This document shows, piece after piece, positions 36,580 to 48,850 of a stretch of DNA of 64,000 nt (within the stretch, counting starts at the first letter, position 1; each line of letters begins with the position of its first letter). The notes below the pieces were generated by a model. It made no database searches, was not told the origin of the DNA, and was given only the letters and a program-made list of their open reading frames with translations. The stretch is from Aquilaria yunnanensis. Lineage: Eukaryota > Streptophyta > Magnoliopsida > Malvales > Thymelaeaceae. The position numbers and the translations under genes are program-made. Location: contig CM077600.1 of assembly GCA_039654915.1 (NCBI GenBank), positions 44,004,492-44,068,491 of the forward strand. Reading direction: 5' to 3'.

Positions 36580-36990
36580 ATGTCATCTTCAGCTAGTTGG
36601 TATCCATCTATTGAAGAGTCAAACTCATTAACTTTTATGCAAGATGTTGATGACATTGATACGACAATAGATACTGATCAAGCTCATATAAAGGAAATGG
36701 CTAATATTTTTGAAGAAGAAGCAAGTATTGATGGAAATGACCAGCAGAGTAATAAGGGTGAGGGTTCTGATGGAGCACTTGATAAAAAGAAAAAGGCCAT
36801 GAAATCCAAAATTTGGACAGTATTTACAAAAGCTACAGATGTGAAAGGGTTGACATCAGTTAAATGAAATTTTTGTGGTTTAACTTACTCTTGGCAGAAG
36901 AGTGGAACCACATCACATCTTGGCCACTATATGAGTAGTTGTATTAAAAGGAAGCTTCATCTAAAGAAGCAAGGGCTTCTTAATTTTTAA
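36580..36990 (+). pseudogene. hAT transposase N-terminus with broken BED zinc finger
   Basis: ATG at 36580 opens an acidic 95-codon frame ending KSKIWTVFTKATDVKGLTSV-K. The TGA at 36865-36867 falls where the first BED cysteine is expected (K-C-x-x-C), and the finger continues in frame as NFCGLTYSWQKSGTTSHLGH. A second stop follows at LLNF. Confidence 0.8.
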
Positions 36991-37062
36991 CCCAGTGATA
37001 CAAAGGTTAGTGTTAACATTCCGGCCCTTGCCTCAGCTATAGTAGATGGAAAATATGATCCT

Positions 37063-37670
37063 ATGAAGATAAGGGAAGCCATTTGTTATTGGGTGTTGAT
37101 GCATGAGCATCCATTCTCAGTTGTAGATAAGGAAGTGTTTAACTTTATGATGAAAGTTGTAATCCCCCAATTTGAAAAAATTGCCCGTGCTACTTTGAAA
37201 AGTGATTGCATGAAGATATATGAGCTTGAAAAGAAAAAGGTGAAGGTCATGCTAAGGAAAACTTCAAAAATTAGTTTGACAACAGACTTATGGAAGTCAA
37301 AGAACCAAAAAATCGGGTACATGGCTATCACTACCCATTTTGTTGAATTTGAATGGAAGTTGAATAAATGGATATTGAATTTTGTTTATATTCCTCCTCC
37401 TCATACAGGTGATGCCATTTCAGATGGAAATTTCAAGTGTTTGAAGGAGTGGGCCATTGAGAACAAAGTTGATACTATTTTAGTTGATAATGCTTCAGCA
37501 AATGATTCTGCCATAAAAAATTTGAAGGAAATTTTTTAGAAGTGAATAAGAAGTTGTTGTGTGGTGGGAAATTGTTTCATGTGCGGTGTTGCGCACATAT
37601 TCTGAATCTAATTGTCCAAGATGGTTTGGCCGAGATAAAATTTGTCATTCAAGATGTGAGTGATATCTGA
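37063..37670 (+). pseudogene. hAT transposase catalytic region, frameshifted
   Basis: ISLTTDLWKSKNQKIGYMAI carries the family's D in 'TTDLW'. TILVDNASANDSAI matches the 'VDNASANDxA' region. After a stop at 37537-37539 another frame gives FHVRCCAHILNLIVQDGL, the hAT 'CCAHxLNLI' block, then stops near 37670. Sequence up to 39100 has no further recognisable transposase. Confidence 0.85.
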
Positions 37671-39391
37671 AAGGTGACTTTTTAGTATTTACCCATGTTC
37701 TAATGCCATATTGAGGTGGTGTTAACCAAATTTTTTTTTACATTTGATTAGAAGTGGTAGGTGCACTAGGTTTTGTGTGGATTTTTGGATGGAGGAAGGA
37801 ATTTTGCAGGTACTTTTTCCAAAAATATATACTCCTATTGTGGAAAAAAAATTAAGTGTAGTGTGTAGCTTTGGTTTGTCAATTATTGATGAAATTAGTG
37901 ATGCCATTTCAGATGGAATTGTTCTATGTTTCTTCCAAATCTACTGAAATTATTGGTTAACTATGGGAGTGAACTAATTTCATCATACCATATTTTGTTC
38001 TACCATGAAGTGCTGAGGCACACAATAGCTTTCAGATTTGATTGCTTGTGTACTTGTTTTTAGGAGTACATATGCCTCCACAAACCCATTGTTACATTTC
38101 TCCATCAACATATATAAAACTTGACAACTGAAGTTGTCATCTTTTATTTTTATTTTTAAGACTTTTAATATATACTCCTGCATGATATGGACGTATTTTT
38201 TGGCCTTCTTTTTTCAATCCTCCCCCACCCAAAAAAAAAAAAAAAAGGATGTGTGTTGATAGTCCCTTCGATGTATGCTTTCCACTTATCTATCTTGTTT
38301 TGCGCCGCAACTATATCTCAAGGGTTGAATGAAACAGAACAGATAGAACAGACCCATTATTTCTTATTTGCCCCCTTCAAATCCATTTTTCAATTTGACT
38401 TCTTTTTCTCAGCTTGAAATGGTAGAATTGACTAGCAGCCAGTACTCATAGTCTCATGCAACTCTAAGAAAAAAGAGAGAAAGAGAGAGAGAGAATTTGA
38501 ACTGTATTGGTGTTTATACCTTAATTTAAAGTTTTGATTTTTCAGGAGTTTCCTTTTTTGACCATTAATATGATGCTAGTGTTGAAGCCATCCCTGTCAA
38601 ATTTTTCAATCCATTTTTAAGACTCATATGGACGTATTAGCAAAGTGGCAAGTTTTCAGCTAAAAAAACTTGATTCCATATTCTATCTTCATGCAGTGCT
38701 TATATTTCTTTTTTTCTTTTATTCCTTTTTTGTTTTAATGTGTTTCATGTAACTAGAAGAGAATTCGACAGTGGAAATAATGTACATATTTTTTTTTGTA
38801 CAAATTCCATCTTCTATCTTGATTCCTTCTTTGTTTTAATATACAAGATTTATAAAAATAATGTATACATTTTGTTTTTGGTACATGAATCACCATTATA
38901 GGTATTCACTTGACATGAAGGAGATTTAGATGCTATTGCTGGCTGGACAAGAAATGAGGAGGGCTAATCTTCACTGTCTTGGAATGAACTTGAAAACTTT
39001 GAATTGACTTGTTAATTTGAATGATTTATGAACTTCCTTGTTTATTGATCATTGAACTTGGATTATGCTTAGTTAACTTTATGTTTAGTTGGACTAAATT
39101 ATTAAGTTGTATGGTATTTTTTTGGTTTTTGTTTGTTATGAAAACTTTAACATGTTTCTCAAATCGAGCTCGATTCGAGCTTCAAGCTTATCGAGCCAAA
39201 TTCAAACTTTTTCGAGCCAAGCTTTGAACCCATTTTTTTGAGCTCGTCAAACTCGAGCTAAGCTTCGAGCCAAGCCAATCCTAAACGAGCTGAGCTTCGA
39301 GCCTAGAGGTGTTCAGGCTCGGCTCGACTCGTTTTCACCTTTAGCAGAGACTACAACTTTACCTACTTCTCTCAGTAATTCCGAGACTTAA

Positions 39392-40433
39392 ACCAAGACT
39401 GGGTCTTGTCATTATTGTGTTTGTCTACTTAATTCGAAGCCATTAAAAAGTTTATCATTTTCTGAATAAGGAGACATGGGGAAGAGAGAGAGAAATTACC
39501 CAGAACTAGCTCCATCACCGGAGTGAGGCAGAGACCTTTCATCTTTTGAAGATTTAAAGTCGTTCACTTCTCCGTCGAATCTCACTTCCTCATCTCCTAG
39601 CTCCATGGATTAGAAGGAAAGGATGAAGGTTGGATGGGAGATAGCTGAGAGGTCTAAGAGGAATTGTTCAATCAGAGGAGAGGGTTAGGGAGTGTGGATA
39701 CGAGGATGATGGTGCAAATCTGGGGTATGGGTTTCAGGCGGCAGTATGAAATTGCGAAGGGACCCGACGCAAACAAACCCGATGCGAACAGATTGTTGCT
39801 GTCCGATCCCAGTCGGCTGCTCATCGATTCACCGTCGGACTGCCGTGATTTCTGGGGAAGAAGGAGCAAGGAAAGAGAAAGAAGAGCAACGAGAGAAGAA
39901 GAAGAAGAAGAAGAAGAAGAAGAAGAAGAAAGGGAAGAGAGTGTGGAGCAATGGTCTTCATCGTTAAATCCAATCACTGATTTTGGTTTCGCCGGATTTT
40001 GACTCTGATGGGTCAATTCTATCCTCCGTTGACCTGGAGTTCCAACAAGAGTCTTCATCGTTCGTTCAATCCAATCGCCGATTTCGGTTCACAGGATTTT
40101 GACTTTCATAGGTCAGTTTTCTATCCTCCGTCGACCTGGTGTTCCAGCAAGACTCTTAGGGCTCTTGTTAATCACTGAAAGAAGTTGGGGGCAAAGTTTA
40201 TAAGAAAGAAAGATAAGAGGACAAAATTAAGCATTTTCTCTATTCTTTTATAACTGTGAATCATTAACATCTGATGGGCAAGTGTATGTTTTTAAAAAAT
40301 AAGGGACAAAATTATAGGTTATGCCAAACTTTAGAGAATTTTGTTAATTTTTCAATGACGTGATAGATAATCAAATCATCCAACTCATAAGTTCTGTGTC
40401 TGTAGTGTCCGTTAAAGGTTAAACCCCACCCCC

Positions 40434-40464
<31 letters not shown>

Positions 40465-41167
40465 GAAAAGGCAAAACCAAGCTTTGATACTGGTCTTTTT
40501 TGTCTTGAACCTCTGACCCCTAAACTTTCACATTAACAAACTAGCGCTCGTGCACGACAGGCAAAACATGCCACTGTCTTCCTTCCACCTCAAACCGCGG
40601 GAAATTCACCAAAAGCTCTCTCTCTTTCATCAAATGAAAATAGAGGCTTTACTATTTGCCAATGACTGGGAAATCCATAGACGAACCAAATAAATCTTTG
40701 AAGAAAAATCACACAAGCAACCGACACTTCAAACAGATTTTCAGAAAGAAAAGTTAGAAAACCGATTCTGCCAACCACTAGTATCATCTTTGTCCTGAAT
40801 CATCTTTATGCGCATTAAATCGTTAAGCCAACTATAATCATCTTTATTCTTCAATTGCTCCTTCATTCTCCGTCGCTAACCGCCACCGCTTAGGTCGAAT
40901 CGGTTACGAATCTGTTGACAAGTTCCTTGATTTCAACCGAGTTCACAGCTACTACGGTTCAACTTTGATGGGGAGGAAGACAGGACAGAGAGAGAGAGAG
41001 GGAGAGAGAAGGTTTGGAGACAGGATCACAGGAAAGACGACGATAGTGGCGGGTGGAAGATGATGGAGGAGGAGGCGGCGGCTAAAGGCCGATGGCTGAA
41101 AAGCCTTGGAGTCTGGGGTAGAGTACTTTTTTAATTATTCCATTTTTCTATCCTTTTTTTTTATTCT
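39392..41167. other. No gene recognised; simple and tandem repeats
   Basis: Holds (GAA)n at 39895-39930, a tandem duplication of about 100 bp (39955-40052 and 40053-40158, around 'CATCGTT...CCAATC'), and a 26-C run followed by A's at 40429-40464. GAGAGA tracts lie at 40985-41007. Frames of 112 and 128 codons cross the (GAA)n and look like artefacts of it. Confidence 0.5.
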
Positions 41168-41587
41168 GAAAATTACATAAAAGCCCGCAGTCTGACCAAA
41201 CATACATTTTTGTTCTCTTTATTGAAAAAACTTACACTTTATCATCTACTTTTTTATCCATCTCACAATGATTTCTAAAATTTAAACTTAAATTATCTAG
41301 TAATTATGTTTCAATAATTTTAAGTTTTTAATAATTTTTCATAGTTAATTAACATTAAAATATATTGATTTGCATTTATATGAAGGAAATCACATTCACA
41401 GATAAGAAAAATTGATAATTTAAAATTTTTATTAACTATAAAAAGAATATTGGAGAGGTTAAAATTATTGGAAGATGACCACCATACAGTTTATATTAGA
41501 ATTTCAAAAAATTGCTATCAAACAGTATGGAAAAAGTAAGGGGCAATTATAGGTTATGCCAAAGTATATAGAGTTATTGTAAATTTT
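41168..41587. repeat. MITE family M1, copy 6
   Basis: The core 'CTAGTAATTATGTTTCAATAA' and the inverted-end pattern match the other M1 copies. Its ends are the most diverged. Confidence 0.5.
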
Positions 41588-41671
41588 GTTTTTTTGGGTG
41601 CTTATTCCTTTTTTTTTTTCTTTCAGATGAAGTATTTGACTCAATATTTTATGTAGTTGAGATTATCGGTT

Positions 41672-41770
41672 ATACACCATGAGCTTAACTTAGTTGGTAA
41701 ATGTCATATACACTTTAACCCCAATACCGCAATACTAAAGGTTTGAATTATTAGAAATACATGGAAGTAT
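41672..41770 (+). repeat. Possible tRNA-derived SINE remnant
   Basis: GAGCTTAACTTAGTTGGTA resembles a polymerase III A box, and AGGTTTGAATTATT about 50 bp later resembles a B box (GGTTCGAATCC). Spacing fits a tRNA-derived SINE head. No cloverleaf and no tail were identified. Confidence 0.35.
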
Positions 41771-43244
41771 TTATTGAAATGAAGCAGCTTAGCAGCCAAA
41801 GACCCTAAAGAATGTGGGCTTGGGCATATACCAATTAAGAAAACCCGCCGAAATTCCTGGAACAACTCTCTACTATAACTGCGTATGGAATACTTATGTG
41901 TACAAAAAAAATTATTAATGCTAAATTAAATTTTTATTTTTATTTATTCAAATTGCACACTATTTTGAAAGAATTTCCAAATTTTAACATATTTTTTGTG
42001 AAAATTATTTTTTATTAATTTTTCGATTCATAGGTTGTAAAGGTTTATACAAAATTAATTACCATTTGGCTTGATTCCTTAATTTCATTTATATGGTGAG
42101 AATTAGTTTTTAAAATTAAAAAAAATAACTAAAATATATTTCTCCATAAAAAATATACTTATATGTTTTACCTAACTGTAAATAATAAGTTATTAAGAAT
42201 AAATATTAATATTAATTACAAACATAAATATACGAGCTATCACAAACTACTTTTTGTTTAAAAAACATATTATGTATTTAGGCAAAGTTGGATTGGAGGT
42301 GCCTGAGATGAATCTTTGGGGTTTATTCGCTCGATTCTTGAACGTTCATGGTTAATCAGAAACGTCTGACCCACAAGCATAACGGACAAAGTGGGGAGCT
42401 TACAATTTGGGGTCAAACGTAGGTTTTCAAAAGTGTGGGGAATATATGTAATTTATTTAAAACCTAAGGGAAATTTTTGCAATATATCAATGATGATATG
42501 ACATAATCATTACGTGTAAAGAGTGTTCTTATTATTTCCTTTTTCTTATGGAGTACAATTTTCCAGAAATTTGCTTATACAAAAAATCATGTTCATGGAT
42601 AAGTTGGTTGACCTTTGCGCAGAATCCATCGACATGTATTGTGTGGATCAAAATAAAGGATGTTTACGGAAAAAAAATTTTAGGACGACTGTCAGTTTTA
42701 AATAATTTAATAACGTACGATTAATTATTAAAGTTAAAAGTTAAAAAATTATGTTTGATAATTTTTTGAACTTTAATTCTAATTAACACTGTTATTCTGA
42801 CAGGACTAAAAAATCATATTAATTCCTTTGTTCAACCAATTTTACTCTATTTGGATTTGATTTGGCTCGAAGATTAAAAAAGTGGAAAGTAGAGTGTATT
42901 ATTTTCACTTTTACCCTTAGTTTTTAATACATAAATTAATAAAATTGAAAAAAATTAATATTACAATGATAGTTTAAATAGTAATATAGTAAAATAAGTT
43001 GCTAAATATAGAAATATTGTAAAAATTTGGGACTACAAAAAAAAGGTAAAAATATTGGTGGGACTATAGAAATATTATTTAGATTTCCATTGTGAGAGGT
43101 GAATCAATTACTAAAAAATCATTTAGTCATTATTTTCTTGTTTATTTAGAATTAATATCATTTAAAAGTGAATAATTTATTTGCTTAGTAATTACTTAAA
43201 TCATACTCTTAGAGATTCATTAATTTTTGTGAATTTTTTTTCAA
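41771..43244. other. No gene seen
   Basis: Strongly AT-rich intergenic sequence. Only short motif-free frames (for example 42523-42705). Confidence 0.4.
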
Positions 43245-43699
43245 GAAAATTACAAAACCTCTCTATGGTTTGATCTAGTCTACACTTTACTTCCTCTATT
43301 TTCAAAAATCTACACTTTACCCCTATTTTTTTTACAGTATCCGACAACAACTTCTGAAATTTTAATTTAAATTATTTGATAATAATGTTCTAGTAATTTC
43401 AAGATTTTTGATATTTTTTTCACAACCAACCGACTTTTAAAAAATATTAATATGTATTTATATAAAGAAAAATACATTTACAGAAAGGAAAACTGATAAT
43501 TTAAAATGTCTATTAATTATAAAAAAATATTGGAGAGATTAAAATTATTGGAAGATGAATAGCATATAATTTAAATACAGTTCCATAAGTTATTATTAGA
43601 CAGTGTAAAAACCATAATGGGCAAAGTGTAGGTTTTTAAAAATAGAGGGGGCAAACTGTAGATTAGAGCATACCATAGGGAGGTCATTGTAAGTTTTCC
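43245..43699. repeat. MITE family M1, copy 7, best preserved
   Basis: Inverted ends of about 50 bp: GAAAATTACAAAACCTCTCT at the left against GGAAAACTTACAATGACCTC reversed at the right, followed by CTATGGT...CTACA on both. Total about 455 bp, non-coding. Confidence 0.75.
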
Positions 43700-43807
43700 A
43701 TTTTTTTCACCATTTTTTGCAAAAAAGAAAATTTTTATATTTTCAGCTTTTTCATAGTGCAGGGTTTTAATTCCTATACAGGTTACACAAATAATTATTA
43801 ACAATTA

Positions 43808-44117
43808 CTCCATCCGTCCCAATTTAGATGAAATGTATTCATTTTTTTTATGTCTCAAAAAGGTTGAAACGTTTCCCCCTTTGAAAAATTTTAAACAATC
43901 AATTTACTATTTTACCCATATTTAAACTCTCATTACACAAAACCCAATAATTTTTTTTTTAATCTCCACTCAATCTCTCACCATACAAAACCCCAAAAAA
44001 GAATATATTTTTTTAATCATAATTTAAACTCTCACCATACAAAAAAATAACACAAATTACATGCATCTTAATCTCTGTACCCAGATAAATATTTCATTTA
44101 TTATGGGACTGAGGGAG
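43808..44117. mobile_element. Stowaway (Tc1/mariner) MITE
   Basis: Starts CTCCATCCGTCCC and ends GGGACTGAGGGAG, flanked by TA on both sides (43806-43807, 44118-44119). 310 bp, AT-rich, as typical for Stowaway. Confidence 0.92.
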
Positions 44118-44523
44118 TACTTATCAATAATCTTTCAAAATATACCCTAATCACGTTACTCATAGTTTTGGTACCTATGATGCAATATTTAATTATTCAA
44201 GGGTGATAATGCAGCATATGGTGTGGTTTGCGGAATATTGTTCCTTTCTTGACTTTCTTTCCTAGTATGTGGGGCCAATCTTGTGTCATCCTACTTTGAT
44301 TTTAGTATTCCATTTAATTCCATATTCTTTCTAATATTTACTATTTTATATCATCTCAAATGATATATTCACTTTTACTATATCTTTTTTCATTTAAATA
44401 CAAAAAAAATTTTAAAGTAGAAGTAAAAATATCACACAAATGTTTCACCTTTTCCCAATTCTATCCAGAATTCAAATGTCTTGGAGACTTGAAATAGATG
44501 ATCCCTTTTGCTCTTTTGGTGTG

Positions 44524-46427
44524 CGTGACCAGAATGCTATCGAGAATGTTGATCCACAAATTTGAGGTGAGTGTGAACACATTTTCTACAATTGAGGTGG
44601 TCTTTTTCAACCTTGCAACGAATCGGTCCACAGGGAGGAGGACCTAAACAAGTTTCAGCATGATTAAAACCCCTTTGCATTGCATCAAAGTCGTCGTATG
44701 ATTCTAGTCTAGAAGTAGGTTTATGATGGACTCATTTTGCCCCAAATACGATCATTATACGAAACTAGGGATGGCAATTGGGTGGATCAGGTCAGGTTTG
44801 GGTCTAGTCGGGTTAGTATGAATTCAGGTCCAGGTCAGGTTTAGGTTCAGGTCAGGTCATTTGAGTTCCGGTTGATTTCAGGTTGAGTTGATTTCGGGTT
44901 CAGGTTGGGTTAGGCCAGGTTTATTTGGGTTCGGATTCACTTCAGGTTATGTCAATTTTAGTCTCAGGTAACTTTAGGCCAACTTTCGGGTCAAATTCGG
45001 GTCTACCTTTGTGTTCACATGGGTTACTGGTGTGAAGTCAAAACGATTGAATCTATTCAATTTTTTAAAAAATTTAAATCAAATAATTCAATTTTTTGTG
45101 TGATTTAATTTAAATTAAATTTTCATTTTTTAGTATATTTAATTAAAATATTCATAAAAATCTTCTTCATTATAGTTTATTACATATTTAAGTAATTTAA
45201 CATTCTTAGTAATATTTGATTGTTTTTCTAAATCCATACCCTTTAACTATCATTGTACAGATTATTCAGATCTTCACCCAGCTATCACTTAGGTATACAG
45301 AATGACAATTTTGTTATGCTTATGTTTCAATAATTTGTTTTTGAAATTACAACGAAATGCAAATCAAGTTCATTATTAGTGACTAAATTGTAAAATTTAA
45401 AAAATTTTGGGTGAAAGTGCAAAGATTTCCAAAAATTTAAGATCCATGTTGTAATTATTATGGGTGACTAAAATAAATTTTTTTAAAATTTAGGTGCCTT
45501 ATTGCACTATACTTAAAAGTATAGGGATGAATGTTGTAATTTTAATAATTACCTATTAAGATAATTAAACTTACTAAATATAAAAATTACTTCTGTTGGA
45601 AAAATCTAAATATGAGATTTACTAAATATGAATGTTTTTTTCCCCAAATAAGATACATGCAATATATAGAAGTCCTAAAAAAATAGAAGTTATTAAATAT
45701 GGAAATTCTTTCTCAAAATATGAAAATTATTAAACATTAATATCTTAAAAAAAGAAATGAAACTACTTAACATGAAAGTCTCATCTCCAAATATAAGACT
45801 TACTAAATATGGAAGTATCAAAAAATAGAAGTTACTAATAATGTAAGTCATCATTCCTAAATATAAGACATACTGAATATAAAAGTTTCAAAAAATTGAA
45901 GTTACTAAATATGGAAATATCCATATTTAGGACTGACTTAATATGGAAAATAATGAAAGAAGAAAGTTAAGGTTTAGGGTGACGGTTAAAATCGGGTATT
46001 ATCGAGTTTAGTTATCGGGTCATCTCGGATTCAGGTCAGGTCAATCTCGGGTTTGGGTCATTTCGGGTTCGGGTCAATTCAGGCTCGGGTCATTTCGGGT
46101 TTGGGTCATTTTGGTTTCCCTTTAATCGGGTTCTCTTGGGTTTCCCTTTAATCGGGTTCAGGTTCATATCGGGTTCAGGTCGTTGACTTTTTAGTCAAAT
46201 CGGGTCAAATCAGGCTTGGGTTCAGATGGGTTGGGCCAGGTCATCGGGTCGGGTCCGATTTTGCCAATCCCTATGCGAAACCGATTGACATTTTGTGACC
46301 AGCTTGAAAATTGAGATGTGTCCCCAGGTTGTTCCCATGTTTTGTTCTGTCCTACCAGCATGTCAATTTGGTCTTTGACCTTGCCGACAACATATATTTC
46401 TTTCGGCAAATTTTTGTAAGATGGCAT
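44524..46427 (-). pseudogene. Unrecognised Cys-rich gene remnant split by a hAT-like MITE
   Basis: On the minus strand an ATG at 46427 opens MPSYKNLPKEIYVVGKVKDQ and runs to NRF at the MITE. With one copy of the target duplication the same frame goes on as RIMIVFGAK, one TGA stop, then ESYDDFDAMQRG, CLGPPPCGPIRC and NCRKCVHTHLKF to a stop near 44540. A shared frame for over 120 codons across an insertion suggests a former protein. Cysteines cluster at the C-terminus. I do not recognise the family. Confidence 0.35.
44766..46273. mobile_element. hAT-like non-autonomous element
   Basis: Ends TAGGGATGGCAA and TTGCCAATCCCTA are inverted repeats. Flanks TACGAAAC (44758-44765) and TGCGAAAC (46274-46281) are an 8-bp target duplication with one mismatch. 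Both ends are filled with repeats of 'GGTCAGGTT / TCGGGTTCAGG' (44790-45010 and 45990-46255). The middle has 'AAATATGGAAGT' style repeats (45600-45950). 1,508 bp, non-coding. Confidence 0.88.
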
Positions 46428-46602
46428 TGTAGGCAAATTATATTTATTCCCGAATATATGCTTATTTTCCTGAAATGTTACCTCCGTTGTTGATTGGCAG
46501 TTGGCCGTTAAGAAGATGGGCCCAAATGCTCGGATTGACCTTCAAAATAAAAACTTTAGACAAATGTGCGTCAACTCTTGGTTTCTTAGAACTATTATTT
46601 TT

Positions 46603-47218
46603 GGCAAAAATATCAAATTTGCCTCTAATGTTTTGGGTAGGGAGCAGATATACCACTATATTTTTTTTACTTAATCTCACACTAATGTTTTAAAATTGGC
46701 CGAATATGCCATTGCCGGTTAGAAAATAACAAAAATGGTAAAAAAAAAAGCAAATTTTAAAATTTTGGGGTTATTATTCATCTTTCAAAAAATATCAGGA
46801 TCTTTGAGATTTTTATCAAAAAGGGGGTTTGATCTTTACCATCAGTGCTTCAACCTTGTCATTGTTTCCATCATCGGCGCTCTAGCCCCATCGCTGTCTT
46901 CCTGGCTCCCTCTATCTTGCTGTCTAATATTATCGCCGGCATTCGAGAGAGCGAGAAAAAGAGAGAGTCTAATTACAAAAAATCTTTAAAATTTGTTAAA
47001 ACTTTGCATTTTCAACCTAAAATTTAAAAACTTATTTTTTTTAATATTTTTCGTTAGTTTTTTAACGGACGGTGATATATCCAGTCTTAATTTGAAACCT
47101 CAGTAGCATATCCATCTCATTTTAAAATATTAGGAGGAGATTGGGAAAAAAATAAAAAACTATAATGACTTATCCGCTCCTAACCCAAAACATTTATGGC
47201 AAATTTGATATATCTATC
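46603..47218. mobile_element. MULE-type MITE
   Basis: A perfect 9-bp direct repeat ATTATTTTT lies at 46594-46602 and 47219-47227. The long inverted ends begin GGCAAAAATATCAAATTTGC and, reversed, GATAGATATATCAAATTTGC, and extend about 90 bp (shared 'AATGTTTTGGGT'). A 9-bp duplication and long TIRs fit Mutator-like elements, though the duplicated site is AT-rich. Frames inside have no transposase motif. Confidence 0.8.
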
Positions 47219-47227
47219 ATTATTTTT

Positions 47228-48850
47228 TTACTGATTCTTTGTAAGTTGCAATTGAGGAATCAAGGGTTCTTCTTCCCTGTTCTATCTTTTTCACCTATCC
47301 TCTATGAACCCTAACTCTTGGTTCCGAATCAAATGAACCCAACGCATGTAAATTAGTTCAATATTCCCCAAAATCAAGTGACCCAAAGTCAAATAATCTA
47401 TGCTTGCTTCAATTTATTGAAAGCAAACTGCAAAATTGCAGCAATTGTGAGGCGATCAGGCGGTGCAAAATGGCAAGATGGCGAGCAATGAACGATGGAT
47501 GTAGGGTGCATAGTGCAGACTCTTTAACATCGCAAACTACGAACATCAATGGGATCAACAATTTCCTAGGTCGAGCAGCCTTCACTCTGTTAATCATTGT
47601 CACAACATTTACAAGCTCAGACGCGAAAAAACAAAAAAGGGTGATTGGTGATTGACGAGGAGCAAAAGCTATGATAAACCAAAAAATGGGCTAACTTGAC
47701 GTGGAGTGTCTTGTGGATGAATCTTCTGGCAATTAAAGGTCATTTTCCCTAATTTTTTATGTCATTGAGCGTGAGAGAAAGAAAATTCAAAATGAATTTT
47801 TTTTTTGTGCTTGGTAGTTGGTATTATTGGCAATTACAGTTAAGAAAATTATAATGTGACAAATGACAAACATAATAATGTAATTTAAATAGTAAAAAAT
47901 GTAAGATCAATGTTGATATTCAAACTTGAATGACTCAAACCTTACTGTCATATTTGTGATCTGCCATATAATAAGGACCCTTTAGGAAGTTGATGAATAT
48001 GACTTTCGATTGCTGGTGTAAATAATTTTTAGACCAATTTCTTGTTTTTCTTTTTTAAGTTTTTTTTTCCTAAGTTCACCTGACATGAAGATCGAGGATT
48101 GCCCTCAAGCTAGTGCTGATATGATCCCTTTTGACTCTTAACAGTAGGGGAAACTAGGAAAGTATATTGCCAAATAAGCCATTATAATTTTTAACTCTGA
48201 TAGTGCTTAAAGTTTAATGTTTTTCCGAATTAGTCTTAAAACTTTTATTTTTGAGAAAAATATTGACATGACACTTAATGTCATTATCTTCAGTGATTAA
48301 ACTGACACTTTTTAAATTTAGTAACTTATTTGAAACCCTTTCAAAGATTAGGTTGCATAAGCCTTATAAAGTAATGCTCTTAAGTAAAACAAAGAACAAA
48401 CCTTTGAGGGCTTTTATGGGGTTGGACCATGTTTTAATGGGAATTTGAGCCAATTTTGAAACAAAGGAAAATTAGCAAAAACCCTATAAGGATTGCTCAA
48501 ACTTACAGTTTTGTCCTCCTTTTTCAAATACCTTTATCTACCTTCCAAAAAATTAACTCCATTCATGATCGTTACCACAAAGAAGAAAAAAAAAATCTGA
48601 CTGAGCCCCCTCATACGTCCTTCCAGACAAACTTTGCCCCCAACTCTTACAGTTAACAATTTACCTCCGGCCAGAAAAAAAAAAAAAAACTAAACCCATC
48701 CTTTCCTAAAACAAACCCAAATCCCAGAATCGGAGCTCCAAGCTCGATTCCGATTCATCTTCTTCACTGCTACTCCACGCTCTGTCTTCTTGAGTGAACT
48801 ATGGCCGGATTCAAATGAATCAGGACTATGCACAAATAAATAGGAGATTC
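47228..48850. other. No gene recognised
   Basis: Mixed intergenic DNA. An 83-codon frame (47404-47655) has a hydrophobic tail but no family resemblance. 48170-48360 shares phrases with 14960-15290. Confidence 0.4.

Larger units (their letters stand above)
35024..39344 (+). mobile_element. hAT transposon with BED finger, decayed
   Basis: A perfect 8-bp direct repeat CAGAGACT lies at 35016-35023 and 39345-39352. Inverted ends are AAGGGTGGAAACGAG and, reversed, CTAAAGGTGAAAACGAG. Both ends carry clusters of 'GAGCTCGA / AAGCTCGAGC' repeats typical of plant hAT elements. The transposase is in pieces (next two entries) and the C-terminal dimerisation part is missing, so the copy is non-autonomous. 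35270-36570 shows no confident coding exon and is probably leader or intron. Confidence 0.9.
34879..39391 (+). pseudogene. Unrecognised open frame split by the hAT element
   Basis: From about 34904, NDFDPSRAVITLDVIKK reads openly up to 35023. With one copy of the 8-bp target duplication it continues from 39353 as TTLPTSLSNSET and a stop at 39389-39391. The frame continuing across the insertion suggests a real coding remnant, but I do not recognise the family and see no start. Confidence 0.35.

Noticed and set aside
39664..40058. 112- and 128-codon frames on opposite strands
   Set aside because: Both cross the (GAA)n microsatellite, which forces Glu or Ser runs. No other support.
41672..41770. 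Functional tRNA gene
   Set aside because: Only box-like sequences. No cloverleaf or acceptor stem could be paired.
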